In this document: positions 1-9,093 of the stretch, in pieces
Layout: each line of letters starts with the position of its first letter
How positions within the stretch are numbered: the first letter of the stretch is position 1
Source of the DNA: Maribacter sp. PR1
GTDB taxonomy: Bacteria > Bacteroidota > Bacteroidia > Flavobacteriales > Flavobacteriaceae
NCBI RefSeq assembly: GCF_028464145.1
Contig: NZ_JAQPCG010000005.1
Location: 186,001-250,000 of the forward strand
Direction: 5' to 3'
Length of the DNA stretch: 64,000 bases
The notes under the pieces: model-generated
The model's input: only the letters and a program-made list of their open reading frames with translations
Database searches by the model: none
Told to the model about the DNA's origin: nothing
Program-made: the position numbers and the translations under genes

Positions 1-138
1 AAATTATTCTACAAGGAACTTAAAAAGGCACTTGTAAGGTTACTACCCGAAGAGGTAGAGGAATTAAAAGCTTGGTTAGAAACTTTTATAGTTGATAAAC
101 CAGAACTTCAACAAAGTTTAATGTATTTAAAATCATAA
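1..138 (+). CDS. C-terminal end of an unidentified protein (partial)
   Basis: An open frame enters from the left edge and ends at TAA (136-138), giving 45 residues. The tail is charged and helical (PEEVEELKAWLETF) and ends MYLKS. The family is not recognised; length and start lie outside the window. A stem-loop follows directly, consistent with a real gene end. Confidence 0.55.
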   Translation, partial: KLFYKELKKALVRLLPEEVEELKAWLETFIVDKPELQQSLMYLKS

Positions 139-142
139 GTTG

Positions 143-164
143 AAAGCCACTGAAAAGTGGCTTT
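143..164 (+). terminator. Terminator-like hairpin after the leading partial gene
   Basis: A perfect 9-bp stem (AAAGCCACT / AGTGGCTTT) closes a GAAA tetraloop five bases after the stop codon of the partial gene. The T run on the + strand is short, so this may be a weak Rho-independent terminator or a 3' end stabiliser. Confidence 0.5.
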
Positions 165-234
165 AAAAGAGGTTGTACTCGGGCTGAAGTAGTTTTGGAC
201 AATTTTGAATAAAATTGAAGAGTAAATTCGTCTT

Positions 235-1173
235 TTATTTATTCAAGGGGCTTATAATTTTTACATCCTGAAAGGCAATAGCCCCTCTTACGACTCCGGA
301 AATAACATCCCTTAGCGCTTCTGTAATTTGTATTTTCAATTCACTTTTGTGATAAATAAGGCTGACCTCTCTGGCCGGGGATGGATCCTTGAAATACTTT
401 AGATTTCCCTTTTTATCATCTTCCAGTTCCAAGGTATTCAAAAAAGGGAGAAGGGTCATTCCAAGTCCTTCGTTAGATAGATTGACCAAGGTTTCGAAAC
501 TACCGCTTTGTAATTGAAAATGATCTCCACCCAATTTTTTCGGTGCCTTACAAAGGTTTAAAACTCCTTCCCTAAAACAGTGCCCATCCTGTAATAATAG
601 AATATCGGTAACATCTAGGTCTTCCACTTCCAAAGTGTCATAAGTTCCCAATCTATGATTTTTGGGTACGTAACCTACAAAGGGTTCGTAATAAAGAGGT
701 CGCTCAATAATATTATCTTCCTCCAAAGGTGTGGCGGCGATAGCTGCGTCCAAATGTCCGTCCTGTAAATTTTCAATAAGGTTCTCTGTATTCTGTTCTT
801 TTATGATGAGGTTAACCTTAGGATATTTGGTAATGAAAGTTTTTAGAAACATAGGTAATAGGGTAGGCATAATGGTAGGTATTATTCCCAAAGTAAAATC
901 TCCGCCTATGAATCCTTTTTCTTGATCAACAATATCCTTAATCCGATTGGCTTCGTTGACGATATTTTTGGCTTGGGCCACAATTTTTTTACCTACTTCG
1001 GTAACCGAAATCGGCTTTTTTCCACGGTCGAATATTTGAACATCCAATTCATCCTCAAGCTTTTGAACCTGCATGCTTAAAGTTGGTTGTGTAACAAAAC
1101 TTTTCTCTGCTGCAAGCGTGAAATTCTTATACTCCGCTACGGCAAGAACATAGCGCAACTGTGTAATGGTCAT
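235..1173 (-). CDS. oxyR: OxyR-type LysR family peroxide sensor
   Basis: A 312-residue LysR regulator: N-terminal winged HTH (about 1-60; TLSMQVQKLEDEL recognition region) and a substrate-binding-like domain. The sequence DGHCFREGVLNLC puts cysteines at residues 199 and 208, the same numbering as the redox pair of E. coli OxyR, so direct H2O2 sensing by a disulfide switch is likely. The start at 1173 (MTITQLRYV) was chosen because LysR proteins begin at this point; a frame reaching 1233 adds 20 residues that do not fit the family. It is divergent from dps, a classical OxyR target, and presumably activates it. Confidence 0.9.
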   Translation of the reverse strand: MTITQLRYVLAVAEYKNFTLAAEKSFVTQPTLSMQVQKLEDELDVQIFDRGKKPISVTEVGKKIVAQAKNIVNEANRIKDIVDQEKGFIGGDFTLGIIPTIMPTLLPMFLKTFITKYPKVNLIIKEQNTENLIENLQDGHLDAAIAATPLEEDNIIERPLYYEPFVGYVPKNHRLGTYDTLEVEDLDVTDILLLQDGHCFREGVLNLCKAPKKLGGDHFQLQSGSFETLVNLSNEGLGMTLLPFLNTLELEDDKKGNLKYFKDPSPAREVSLIYHKSELKIQITEALRDVISGVVRGAIAFQDVKIISPLNK

Positions 1174-1190
1174 GTCAACGATTTTAGTAA

Positions 1191-1251
1191 TAAAGATATT
1201 AAAACTATCAATAAATCTTATGACAAAGGTCATGTTTATTCGATATCTTTA
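1191..1251. promoter_or_regulatory. Inverted repeat between oxyR and dps
   Basis: TAAAGATAT (1191-1199) and its exact complement ATATCTTTA (1243-1251) lie 43 bp apart in the divergent oxyR/dps intergenic region. They could be two half-sites for a looping or tetrameric regulator such as OxyR. AT-richness makes chance occurrence possible. Confidence 0.3.
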
Positions 1252-1285
1252 TACTTAATTTTATAAGTGACTTAAATACAATACA

Positions 1286-1765
1286 ATGAAATTAAATAGT
1301 ATAGGATTAGAAACAAATAAATCGCAGGTTATTGGTAAAGATTTAAATGTGCTTTTGGCCAATTTTCAGCGGTATTATCAAAATTTAAGAGGAATACACT
1401 GGAATATTAAGGGGAAACGATTTTTCGATTTACACGTAAAATTCGAGGAGTTGTATACGGATGCAAATTTAAAAGTGGACATGGTGGCTGAGCGCATTTT
1501 AACGCTTGGAAGTGTACCTATGCATACCTTTGAGGATTATATTGATAACTCCTCGGTACCTTTGGGTAAGAATATCACAAAGGACGATGATGCCATACGA
1601 CTTATCGTTGATTCTTTGAAAGAATTATTAACTATCGAAAGAGGTATTTTAAAAGCTTCTGATGAAGCTGATGACGAAGGAACTAATTCCATGATGAGCG
1701 ATTTTATCACGGAACAGGAGAAAACGGTCTGGATGATGAAAGCATGGTTGGCCGAGGACATATAA
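1286..1765 (+). CDS. dps: Dps ferritin-like DNA-protection protein
   Basis: A 159-residue Dps. It assembles as a dodecamer, oxidises Fe(II) with H2O2 and stores iron while shielding DNA. The inter-subunit ferroxidase ligands are all present with E. coli spacing: H38 (IHWNIKG), H50, E54 in place of the Asp, D65 and E69. Full length for the family. The N-terminus lacks a long basic tail, so direct DNA binding may be weak. It is divergent from the peroxide sensor oxyR, which implies induction by peroxide. Confidence 0.93.
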   Translation: MKLNSIGLETNKSQVIGKDLNVLLANFQRYYQNLRGIHWNIKGKRFFDLHVKFEELYTDANLKVDMVAERILTLGSVPMHTFEDYIDNSSVPLGKNITKDDDAIRLIVDSLKELLTIERGILKASDEADDEGTNSMMSDFITEQEKTVWMMKAWLAEDI

Positions 1766-1789
1766 AAACTAGTCTTTAGGATTAAATGG

Positions 1790-2149
1790 TCAGTTTTTGA
1801 GTTCCCTAACTTTGAAACGGACCATTTTTTTTATCGTTTCAATAGGAAGTTCATCATTATAAGGAAATTGAACAGAACCTTTTCCTTTTTTATACCTGCA
1901 CAATTCTTTTTTAAATGCCTCATGGACACTGGGAGTCGCGTACAATCCAAAATGGTGCTTCTGGGCCGCAAAATAGACCAAGGGCTTTCCGTCTAATTTA
2001 TAACACGGCATTCCATAGCTAATCGCCTCTATGGAATCTGGGGCAATATCTTTTACGAGCTTTCGTAAAACCAATAACCTTTCCTGAATATCAGCCGGGA
2101 AATGGGAGGTATACTCTTCAAAATTTGACGCTTTTATCATTTTTGGCAT
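1790..2149 (-). CDS. DUF1801 (YdhG/YdeI-like) small protein
   Basis: A 119-residue protein with the DUF1801 pattern: an N-terminal helix (FEEYTSHFPADIQERLLVLRK), then EAISYGMPCYKLDGKPLVYFAAQKHHFGLY, and a C-terminal basic helix. Members resemble frataxin-like iron chaperones (YdhG) but the role is not settled. It is convergent with dps (24 bp between stops), so an iron link is only suggestive. Confidence 0.75.
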   Translation of the reverse strand: MPKMIKASNFEEYTSHFPADIQERLLVLRKLVKDIAPDSIEAISYGMPCYKLDGKPLVYFAAQKHHFGLYATPSVHEAFKKELCRYKKGKGSVQFPYNDELPIETIKKMVRFKVRELKN

Positions 2150-2198
2150 ATTAGATAAAAAATGGGATTGGCCTTCTAAAATTAGAAAATTCAGCTAA

Positions 2199-2223
2199 AT
2201 AAAAAAGCCTCCGAAAGGAAGCT
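2199..2223 (-). terminator. Rho-independent terminator of the DUF2141 gene
   Basis: On the minus strand, AGCTTCC, TTTC loop, GGAGGCT (7-bp stem with one G-T pair) is followed by a T-rich run at 2206-2199. It lies 27 bp past the stop of the minus-strand gene at 2251-2667. Confidence 0.7.
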
Positions 2224-2250
2224 AATTTTAATTGATTGATGATTTTCTTT

Positions 2251-2667
2251 CTAGAAGCGAATCCTAAATTCCAAATCCTCGTTTTCAACTTCAAACTTGG
2301 AACCATCAAAACTTGGAGGCCCAAAGGCCATATCACCTGAAGTGGCATAACTTTCTTTAGGCATTCCGTTGGCCTCAAAATCCATGCGTTGATTACCATT
2401 TTTGTCGTGCATCATCATTAATGCAAAGCTTCCAGGTGTTACATCGGAAAAAGTAAGGGTCACTTCCCCGGTGGAAGCATCTATACTTTTATTTTGAATG
2501 CCTGGCGCCTTCATAAAGGTATCTTGTGTATGCAGGGATCCAATTATTTGGCCCTCATCGGACAAAACATTCTCAATGGTAACCGTAATGGTAACTCCTT
2601 CTTGATCTTGGGCATTTATGATCATGCTCGTTAATACCAATCCTAAAATAATTCCTAATCTTTTCAT
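2251..2667 (-). CDS. Secreted DUF2141 protein
   Basis: A 138-residue protein with an N-terminal signal peptide (MKRLGIILGLVLTSMIINAQ) and a single beta-rich DUF2141 domain, with the typical DVTPGSFALMMMHDKNGNQRMDFE segment and GMPKESYATS region. Function is unknown; the family is common in Bacteroidota. It is divergent from a TonB-dependent receptor with a 214-bp gap and may share control with it. Confidence 0.85.
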   Translation of the reverse strand: MKRLGIILGLVLTSMIINAQDQEGVTITVTIENVLSDEGQIIGSLHTQDTFMKAPGIQNKSIDASTGEVTLTFSDVTPGSFALMMMHDKNGNQRMDFEANGMPKESYATSGDMAFGPPSFDGSKFEVENEDLEFRIRF

Positions 2668-2881
2668 GTGTAAGGTTTTAAAGTTATTTGATACTTCAAA
2701 TTTCAGTGAACACTGCTGTTTTTTAAAAAGGGAAATACCGAACTGTGGAATATTGGGAGCGAAATGTAATTCCCGAAAATCATATCAATTCAGGTTATGA
2801 ATTCTACAATTCGGTCAAAAGGAATTCTGTACTGTGGTTCATTCAATGAATTTTGTGATGTAATCCGTCAGAACGAACATC

Positions 2882-5041
2882 ATGAAAACTTTTTGTCATC
2901 TTATTCTATTATTATTCGCTACCGGAGCTTTTGGCCAAACCATCATTTCCGGTACGGTAACCGACAGTGGGGATAATCCCATCGAGGGGGCCAATGTGTA
3001 TATAGAAGGTACCTACGATGGTGCCTCTACAGATTCAGAAGGGCAATTTACTTTTGAGACTTCGGAATCGGGGACTCAAAACCTAATGGTGTCCATGCTA
3101 TCCTTTGAGACTTTTACACAGGCTGGAGATGTCAGGTATCTCAAAGACCTTCGAATTACATTGAGAGAAGCTCTGAATGAACTAACAGGGGTTACTTTGA
3201 CCGCCGGGAGTTTCAAAGCAGGTGATAATTCCAAAGCTTCCGTATTAAAACCTCTGGATATTGTTACTACAGCTGGTGCTGCTGGAGATTTTGTCGCAGC
3301 CCTACAGACTCTTCCAGGCACGAGTACCGTAAATGAGGATGGTAGACTGTTCGTTAGGGGCGGTGCTGCAGGAGAGACCCAAGTCTTCATCGATGGATTG
3401 CGTGTTTTTCAACCATTCAATGCAACGGCAAACAATATACCTACGCGCGGAAGATTTTCCCCATTTTTATTTAAAGGAATCACTTTTAGTACGGGGGGAT
3501 ATTCGGCAGAATATGGACAAGCTCTCTCCAGTGTACTTTTATTAAATACGACCGATGTTCCAGATCAGGAAAAGACGGATATTTCAATAATGTCCGTAGG
3601 TGGGGGACTTGGGCATACGGAAATTTGGGACAAGGAATCCTTGAGCATCAACGCCAATTACATTAATCTGGCACCTTATCAATTCTTGGTACCATCCAAC
3701 CGGGATATGCGTTGGAATAAACCTTTCGAGTCCATTTCTGGGGAAGCGGTATTTCGCAGTCAAAGGGAAAGAAGTCTTTTTAAGCTGTATACCGGGTTTA
3801 ATCATTCCAATCTCGACATAGAACAAGCGGATATTAATTTTGAAGACTATGTTCCCTTTCGTCTTAAAAACAACAATTTATACCTAAATGGGTCCTATAA
3901 GAACTTTTTGGAAAATGAATGGACAATTACTTCTGGAGCAAGTATTTCTGTTGATAAAAATGATATTGATATTCTGGAAAATACGCTGGACTCCAAGGAG
4001 GTTGCAGCACATTTGAAAACCAAGGTCAATAAAAACTTTAGCAATCGATTTCAATTGGTTTTTGGGGCAGAGTATTTTAGGCAACAATTTGATGAAAGCT
4101 TCACGGACATTGGGGATACAAAAATCCCCTACGGATTTGATGACCATCTAGTTGGAGCGTTTGCCGAAACGGATATTTTCTTTAGTAACAAGTTTGCCAT
4201 TAAATTTGGAGGAAGGTTGGAGCATAGCCAACTTCTTGATCAAACCACGTTGTCGCCCCGGGTTTCCTTGGCATATAAAAGCAGTGATAAGGGGCAGTTT
4301 TCTTTGGCCTATGGCGATTTTTATCAAAATCCATGGAACGAATACTTAAAATTCGACCAAGAATTAAAAGCAGAGAAAACGTCTCATTACATCTTAAATT
4401 ATCAAATGTTGGATAATGGTAGAACTTTTAGGGCAGAAGCCTATTATAAAAATTACGACAATCTGGTAAAATTTGATACTGAAACACCCTTATTCAATTC
4501 TACATATGCGAATACCGGTGGTGGTTATGCCATGGGTCTGGATGTCTTTTGGAGGGATAATAAGAGCATCAAAAATTTAGATTATTGGGTATCCTATTCC
4601 TTTTTGGATACCCAAAGGAACTATCGTAATTTTAGGGAGAAGGCAACTCCAAATTTTGCCCCAAAAAACAGTTTCTCCTTGGTCACCAAGTATTGGGTAG
4701 AGGATTGGCGTTCCCAGGTCGGTTTTTCCTATAATTATGGATCGGGAAGACCTTATGATAATCCCAATACAACTGAATTCCTAAATGAACGGACAAAACC
4801 CTATAACAATCTAAGTGTGAATTGGGCATACCTGCTTTCGCCGCAAAAGATTCTTTATTTATCCATTAGTAATGTAGCAGGTTTCAATAATGTAAATGGC
4901 TATCAATATGCCAATGACCGAAACGATTTGGGGGCTTTTGAACGGAGGGCAATTAGACCAAATGCGGATACTTTCTTTTTCGTCGGCTTCTTTTGGACGA
5001 TTAGTCAGGATAACAAAAGCAATCAATTGGATAATCTTTAA
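2882..5041 (+). CDS. TonB-dependent outer-membrane receptor
   Basis: A 719-residue receptor: signal peptide (1-18, ending AFGQ), a carboxypeptidase-regulatory-like domain (about 20-95; ISGTVTDSGDNPIEGANVYIEGT), a plug domain (about 120-220; ALQTLPG, VRGGAAGETQVFIDGLRVF) and a C-terminal beta-barrel ending in an aromatic-rich strand (FFFVGFFWTI). It should import a large substrate with TonB-ExbBD energy. No SusD partner adjoins, so it is probably not a polysaccharide-utilisation SusC; the substrate is unknown. The divergent DUF2141 gene is its closest neighbour. Its TAA overlaps the stop of the convergent DoxX gene. Confidence 0.9.
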   Translation: MKTFCHLILLLFATGAFGQTIISGTVTDSGDNPIEGANVYIEGTYDGASTDSEGQFTFETSESGTQNLMVSMLSFETFTQAGDVRYLKDLRITLREALNELTGVTLTAGSFKAGDNSKASVLKPLDIVTTAGAAGDFVAALQTLPGTSTVNEDGRLFVRGGAAGETQVFIDGLRVFQPFNATANNIPTRGRFSPFLFKGITFSTGGYSAEYGQALSSVLLLNTTDVPDQEKTDISIMSVGGGLGHTEIWDKESLSINANYINLAPYQFLVPSNRDMRWNKPFESISGEAVFRSQRERSLFKLYTGFNHSNLDIEQADINFEDYVPFRLKNNNLYLNGSYKNFLENEWTITSGASISVDKNDIDILENTLDSKEVAAHLKTKVNKNFSNRFQLVFGAEYFRQQFDESFTDIGDTKIPYGFDDHLVGAFAETDIFFSNKFAIKFGGRLEHSQLLDQTTLSPRVSLAYKSSDKGQFSLAYGDFYQNPWNEYLKFDQELKAEKTSHYILNYQMLDNGRTFRAEAYYKNYDNLVKFDTETPLFNSTYANTGGGYAMGLDVFWRDNKSIKNLDYWVSYSFLDTQRNYRNFREKATPNFAPKNSFSLVTKYWVEDWRSQVGFSYNYGSGRPYDNPNTTEFLNERTKPYNNLSVNWAYLLSPQKILYLSISNVAGFNNVNGYQYANDRNDLGAFERRAIRPNADTFFFVGFFWTISQDNKSNQLDNL

Positions 5042-5565
5042 GGTATGAATTGTCGGAACAAATAGTGGTCTAGACTAAATTTACCCGCTCCAAGTCCAAG
5101 GTAGAATAAACCAAGACAGAAGAAGAAGAAAACGGGAAGAATGTCCCAAGAGCCGTCCCATGACCTAACAAATATACTCATCAACATGGTGAGGAAAACA
5201 AAAAAGGAAGTTATACGTGTATTTAATCCAACAATCAATAATAAGCCTCCAAATGCTTCCATAAAACCGATGGACCATGCATATACCTCGGGTGTTAAAT
5301 CAAATGGGTATCCCTGATAAGCGATGTAAGCCACAAATTCTTGGGAGACCTCCAAAGTAGATAGTTTCATGCGCTCGGGAGTCCAGGGGGTTCCAAATTT
5401 ATTGGGCGCATATTTAAAGGCAAGTAATGACCCCATTAAAATTCTTGGAAGCAGTATAAGTAGATTGGGTAAAAAACCATCGACCTCAAAGGGTATTAGA
5501 ACTTTCCTAAATAGTCTAAGCGCACGAACCATGTTTCGCAAAAGGGGTTGGTTTAGTAAAATCAT
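5038..5565 (-). CDS. DoxX family membrane protein
   Basis: A 175-residue integral membrane protein with about four hydrophobic segments (LLILLPRILMGSLLAF near 36-51, a second near 95-115, LTMLMSIFVRS, and PVFFFFCLGLFYLGLGAG), the DoxX/TQO-small-subunit layout. Some members take part in quinone or thiosulfate chemistry, others in redox defence; the specific role here is unknown. Met12 is an alternative start (5532). Its stop overlaps the stop of the convergent TonB receptor gene by two bases of TTAA. Confidence 0.75.
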   Translation of the reverse strand: MILLNQPLLRNMVRALRLFRKVLIPFEVDGFLPNLLILLPRILMGSLLAFKYAPNKFGTPWTPERMKLSTLEVSQEFVAYIAYQGYPFDLTPEVYAWSIGFMEAFGGLLLIVGLNTRITSFFVFLTMLMSIFVRSWDGSWDILPVFFFFCLGLFYLGLGAGKFSLDHYLFRQFIP

Positions 5566-5654
5566 GGTTAGTGATTACTAAATTTAACGAAACATTCACA
5601 ATTAAAAAAAAAGGAAATATAGTATGCGTCCGTGATTTTAGCATTAACGTCAAG

Positions 5655-5687
5655 TTTGTAATAAAAATGTAAGGAACTTTAAATTTT
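5655..5687 (+). promoter_or_regulatory. Candidate promoter of the alcohol dehydrogenase gene
   Basis: TTTG (5655-5658), 21 bp, then TAAATTTT (5680-5687) resembles the Bacteroidota primary sigma pattern (TTTG around -33, TAnnTTTG around -7), with the final G replaced. It ends 19 bp before the ATG at 5707. Confidence 0.35.
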
Positions 5688-5706
5688 AATTAGAAAATCA
5701 AATTAC

Positions 5707-6759
5707 ATGACAGCGATAAAAGCATATGCGGCATCTTCAAAGGATGCCGATTTAAAATCTCTTGATATCAAAAGAAGAGATGTAAAGAAGGATGATGTAA
5801 AAATAGACATTCTTTACTGTGGCGTTTGCCATAGTGATTTGCATCAAGTACGAAACGATTGGAAAAACTCCCAATACCCTGTTGTTCCAGGTCATGAGAT
5901 TATAGGTAAAGTCTTGGAGGTAGGTGATAATGTCTCCGATTTTAAGCAAGGCGACTTGGTTGGGGTAGGGTGTATGGTAGATTCTTGCCAGACCTGTAGT
6001 TCCTGTAAGGACGATTTGGAACAGTTCTGCGAAAATGGGGCGACCATGACTTACAATAGTAAGGATAAGCACTTAGGAGGTCATACTTTTGGTGGATACT
6101 CCGAAAGTATTGTGGTCGATAAGGAATTTATATTGACCATTCCGGAGAATCTGGATGCTAAAGCTGCCGCCCCTTTACTATGCGCTGGGATAACTACGTA
6201 TTCACCTTTGGCCCATTGGGGTGTAAAGGAAGGGGATAAAGTAGGCGTAATTGGATTGGGTGGATTGGGTCACATGGGAATTAAGTTTGCTCATGCCATG
6301 GGCGCCCATACCGTGATGATTACTACATCTCCAGATAAGAGTGAAGATGCCAAAAAGTTGGGAGCGGATGAGGTCCTGATTTCCAAGAACGAGGATGAAA
6401 TGAAAAAACATGCCGGCAGCTTTGATTTTTTACTGAACACCATACCGGTAGGACATGACATGAATCCTTATGTCAATCTTCTGAAAAGGGATGCTACTAT
6501 GGTAATTGTTGGGGCGGTAGAACCTTTAGACCCTTTACACGGCGGTAGTTTGATTATGGGAAGAAAAAGCATTGCCGGGTCATTGATCGGGGGGATTAGG
6601 GAGACCCAGCAGATGCTAGATTTTTGTGGGGAACATAATGTGGTTTGCGATATTGAAATGATTGATATCCAGAATATCAATGAAGCCTATGACCGCTTAC
6701 AAAAATCGGATGTCAAATATAGATTTGTAATCGACATGAAATCGCTGAAGGATAGCTAA
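5707..6759 (+). CDS. Zinc-dependent NAD(P) alcohol dehydrogenase (YahK/cinnamyl-ADH-like)
   Basis: A 350-residue medium-chain dehydrogenase that interconverts aldehydes and alcohols. Catalytic zinc ligands are C38 (CGVCHSDLH), H63 (GHE) and C159; structural zinc ligands are C94, C97, C100 and C108. The Rossmann fold shows VIGLGGLGHMGIKFAHAMGA (183-202). This matches the YahK/CAD subgroup, which usually prefers NADPH and a broad range of aldehydes. Complete, with its own promoter-like sequence and a terminator downstream, so probably monocistronic. Confidence 0.9.
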   Translation: MTAIKAYAASSKDADLKSLDIKRRDVKKDDVKIDILYCGVCHSDLHQVRNDWKNSQYPVVPGHEIIGKVLEVGDNVSDFKQGDLVGVGCMVDSCQTCSSCKDDLEQFCENGATMTYNSKDKHLGGHTFGGYSESIVVDKEFILTIPENLDAKAAAPLLCAGITTYSPLAHWGVKEGDKVGVIGLGGLGHMGIKFAHAMGAHTVMITTSPDKSEDAKKLGADEVLISKNEDEMKKHAGSFDFLLNTIPVGHDMNPYVNLLKRDATMVIVGAVEPLDPLHGGSLIMGRKSIAGSLIGGIRETQQMLDFCGEHNVVCDIEMIDIQNINEAYDRLQKSDVKYRFVIDMKSLKDS

Positions 6760-6779
6760 TCGAAATATAGGACAACCAA

Positions 6780-6807
6780 AAAGCCATCATTATTGGTGGC
6801 TTTTTTT
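6780..6807 (+). terminator. Rho-independent terminator of the alcohol dehydrogenase gene
   Basis: AAGCCATCA and TGGTGGCTT pair (8-9 bp, one G-T) around a short loop and are followed by a run of seven T (6801-6807), about 20 bp after the stop codon. Confidence 0.8.
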
Positions 6808-6903
6808 ATTGATAAAAGATTGCAAATTTTTATGGGAGTGGTATGATAACCCCAATAGGGACATCACGATTCCGATGTAGATTAAAAACAATAAGTAGGT
6901 CAT
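6790..6903 (-). CDS. Possible small single-pass membrane protein (37 aa)
   Basis: A short minus-strand frame starts ATG at 6903 and encodes MTYLLFLIYIGIVMSLLGLS followed by a polar basic tail (HSHKNLQSFINKKSHQ). One hydrophobic helix plus a charged tail is typical of small membrane proteins. Its stop lies inside the terminator hairpin of the convergent dehydrogenase gene. No family is recognised and it may be a chance frame; conservation in relatives would decide. Confidence 0.3.
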   Translation of the reverse strand: MTYLLFLIYIGIVMSLLGLSYHSHKNLQSFINKKSHQ

Positions 6904-7039
6904 AGGGCTCAGTTTTATTATTCAACACTCATATGTACGCACTTTGATTGGTAAAGTTTTACAACTTATCGATTATATAGGTAGTTTGTCGATTATGGTG
7001 TAAAATTATTAATGATTTAGCTAATAGAACAAAAAATCC

Positions 7040-8401
7040 CTACTTGCCGCTCTTGCCAAACCATTTAGCAATGACATTTTCTGCAGGCTTAAATCGCGGC
7101 GAGAAATCAAGATTGGTCAAAGCACTTTCTTGCGTAGTCCTATTGTCCCATTGCCAGATATAAATACCTGCAAACCATGGTTGGTTCCAATTCTTTTTGA
7201 ACATGGCCTCATAGGCTAATTGTTGTGTTTTGTCTGATTTTTTCTCGGTAAGCTTACTAAAATAGGAGCCCCATTCCCAAGGTTTTATAGTAGCATCAGG
7301 GGTACTTTTATATCCTACTTCGGTAAAAAGGATGGGCTTGTTGTATTTTTTATGGACCGCTTCCAAAACCTTTAGATGTTTATCCCAACCTTTCTCTATA
7401 CTCTCCAAGTTTGGTAGTTTTTCCTTGGTCAAGGGAAAATAAGCTTGAATACCAATATAGTCCAGCTGGTCCCAGAAATCTATATGTTCATATTCATCGT
7501 GCCAATTGGCGGCATAGGTTAATTCACCGTCGTAAATGGCGCGAATCTCTTTGATCAGCTGCTCCCATTTTTCGGGCTGATTTTTTATGGATGTCCTCAA
7601 TTCCGTCCCGATACAAAAAAGCTCCGTGTTGGTTTCCTGAGCAATTTTGGCATACCGCAGCATATTTAATCGGTACGATTCAAACCACTGGTCCCATTCG
7701 GTTTTGTTCCTCAATTTAATGTTGGAACGCCAACCTTCGCTCATCCATAAATGGGGTTTTAAATGAACATGTAGGCCGTTTTTGTGAAGATCGTTGATGG
7801 CCTTGATAAAACTGGAATCCCTTCTGCTGTAAATTTCCGAAGCATCAGGAACTTCCATTTGTGAGATAGTTTCGTTTTCCTGATGTAAAAACGGAATGAC
7901 CGCAACCCACTCCACGTTCGCCCGTATCAATTGGTCAATGGCCTCGGTATTATCCTCTGACCAACCAAAAACACTTGCGCCCCGTTGCTTGCCATCCATT
8001 TCGAAAAAATGGTTTGCCCTGCCTGTTTTGTTCATGGCACTATGGTCCCACTGAAAATCGTGTCCCTCGTAGGCGTTAATATAAACCACGGTCTTAAATC
8101 CGACGATTAGAAATACTAAAGGCATTACAAAACGTAGTGAGAACTGCCGCCATGCCGTAGCTCTTCCCTTTTTTTGTCCCACTTTTATAAAATGGCCGAT
8201 TACAAAATAAAGCAGGCCAAAAAGGATAAAAAGAACATGAAAGCCAATAAGGATAAACTTTCGTGAGACCAGGTCCAAAAAAAAGGAAACATATTCTGTA
8301 AAGCTGCCGTTACGTCTGGAAAATCGGATAAGGAAGTATACAAAGGTTACTACCCATAACAATAGGTAAAGAAACAAAAGATGTTTGACTCTCTTTTTCA
8401 T
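7040..8401 (-). CDS. Membrane-anchored GH113-like glycoside hydrolase
   Basis: A 453-residue protein with three N-terminal membrane segments (about 7-25, 47-72, 91-110) followed by a TIM-barrel domain like GH113 beta-mannanases. Candidate acid/base E267 (CIGTELRT) and nucleophile E361 (LFTEVGYKS) occupy the ends of strands 4 and 7; HVHLKPHLWM and WHDEY are active-site-like. It probably cleaves mannan or a related beta-linked glycan on the outer face of the inner membrane. Multi-pass anchoring is unusual for secreted mannanases and may point to glycan processing rather than feeding. It lies 6 bp downstream of the PaiB-like gene, so the two are co-transcribed. Confidence 0.8.
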   Translation of the reverse strand: MKKRVKHLLFLYLLLWVVTFVYFLIRFSRRNGSFTEYVSFFLDLVSRKFILIGFHVLFILFGLLYFVIGHFIKVGQKKGRATAWRQFSLRFVMPLVFLIVGFKTVVYINAYEGHDFQWDHSAMNKTGRANHFFEMDGKQRGASVFGWSEDNTEAIDQLIRANVEWVAVIPFLHQENETISQMEVPDASEIYSRRDSSFIKAINDLHKNGLHVHLKPHLWMSEGWRSNIKLRNKTEWDQWFESYRLNMLRYAKIAQETNTELFCIGTELRTSIKNQPEKWEQLIKEIRAIYDGELTYAANWHDEYEHIDFWDQLDYIGIQAYFPLTKEKLPNLESIEKGWDKHLKVLEAVHKKYNKPILFTEVGYKSTPDATIKPWEWGSYFSKLTEKKSDKTQQLAYEAMFKKNWNQPWFAGIYIWQWDNRTTQESALTNLDFSPRFKPAENVIAKWFGKSGK

Positions 8402-8407
8402 TCTCTT

Positions 8408-9010
8408 TTATTTTTCTTCCATCTTAGTGGCTATGGCCTTTGCGCCCGCATCTCGCTCCTTAAGCTCAGATATAATCTTGGCATGGTCTTGTTCCCTTCC
8501 TTGCGATAGTTTATACGTGGCTTGGATATCGGTAATTTCAATTTTGAACCCTACGACGCCCCTAATCTGAGCCATGGTCTTATCGGACATATCATGGAGG
8601 GAAATCGATTCTTTGGAATCACGTTCATATTTATCCACCAATTTATGCATGGATGCCAGAACTTCTTCTTCACTCAAAATAGTAATTTTCCCATACACGT
8701 GCACAGCAATATAATTCCATGTGGGTACTTCTTCATCCTTGTACCAAGAGGAGGACACATAGGTATGCGGACCGTTAAAAATACAAAGCACTTCCTCCTG
8801 TTCGTTAAAACTCTTCCATTGCGGGTTGGCCTTGGAAATATGACTGACCAAAATATCCTTTCCTACTTCATCGGTATTCAATTCAATCGGAATATGAGTG
8901 GCCCAAGGCTTACCATCCACCTGATTCACCAATATCCCAAAACTGTTGCTCTTAATGAAGTCTCGGACCTGTTTTAGGTCTTCATTTTTGTAATGGTTGG
9001 GTGTGTACAT
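8408..9010 (-). CDS. PaiB-like FMN-binding protein
   Basis: A 200-residue protein of the PaiB family (annotated as FMN-binding negative transcriptional regulators), a split-barrel flavin-binding fold. It shows MYTPNHYKNEDL at the start, GKPWATHIPIEL, FNGPHTYVSSSWYKDEEVPTWNYIAVHVYGK and a C-terminal helix with IRGVVGFKIEITDIQATYKLSQ. PaiB was first linked to sporulation control in Bacillus; most homologues are biochemically undefined. First gene of a two-gene unit with the GH113-like gene and divergent from the hydrolase at 9094. Confidence 0.88.
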   Translation of the reverse strand: MYTPNHYKNEDLKQVRDFIKSNSFGILVNQVDGKPWATHIPIELNTDEVGKDILVSHISKANPQWKSFNEQEEVLCIFNGPHTYVSSSWYKDEEVPTWNYIAVHVYGKITILSEEEVLASMHKLVDKYERDSKESISLHDMSDKTMAQIRGVVGFKIEITDIQATYKLSQGREQDHAKIISELKERDAGAKAIATKMEEK

Positions 9011-9093
9011 GGTATAAAGTTAACAAAACATGGAATCAGGTAACAATCTATTTGAAAGCGTCAAGACAATTCCTAAAGGAAAGGTAAATTCAA

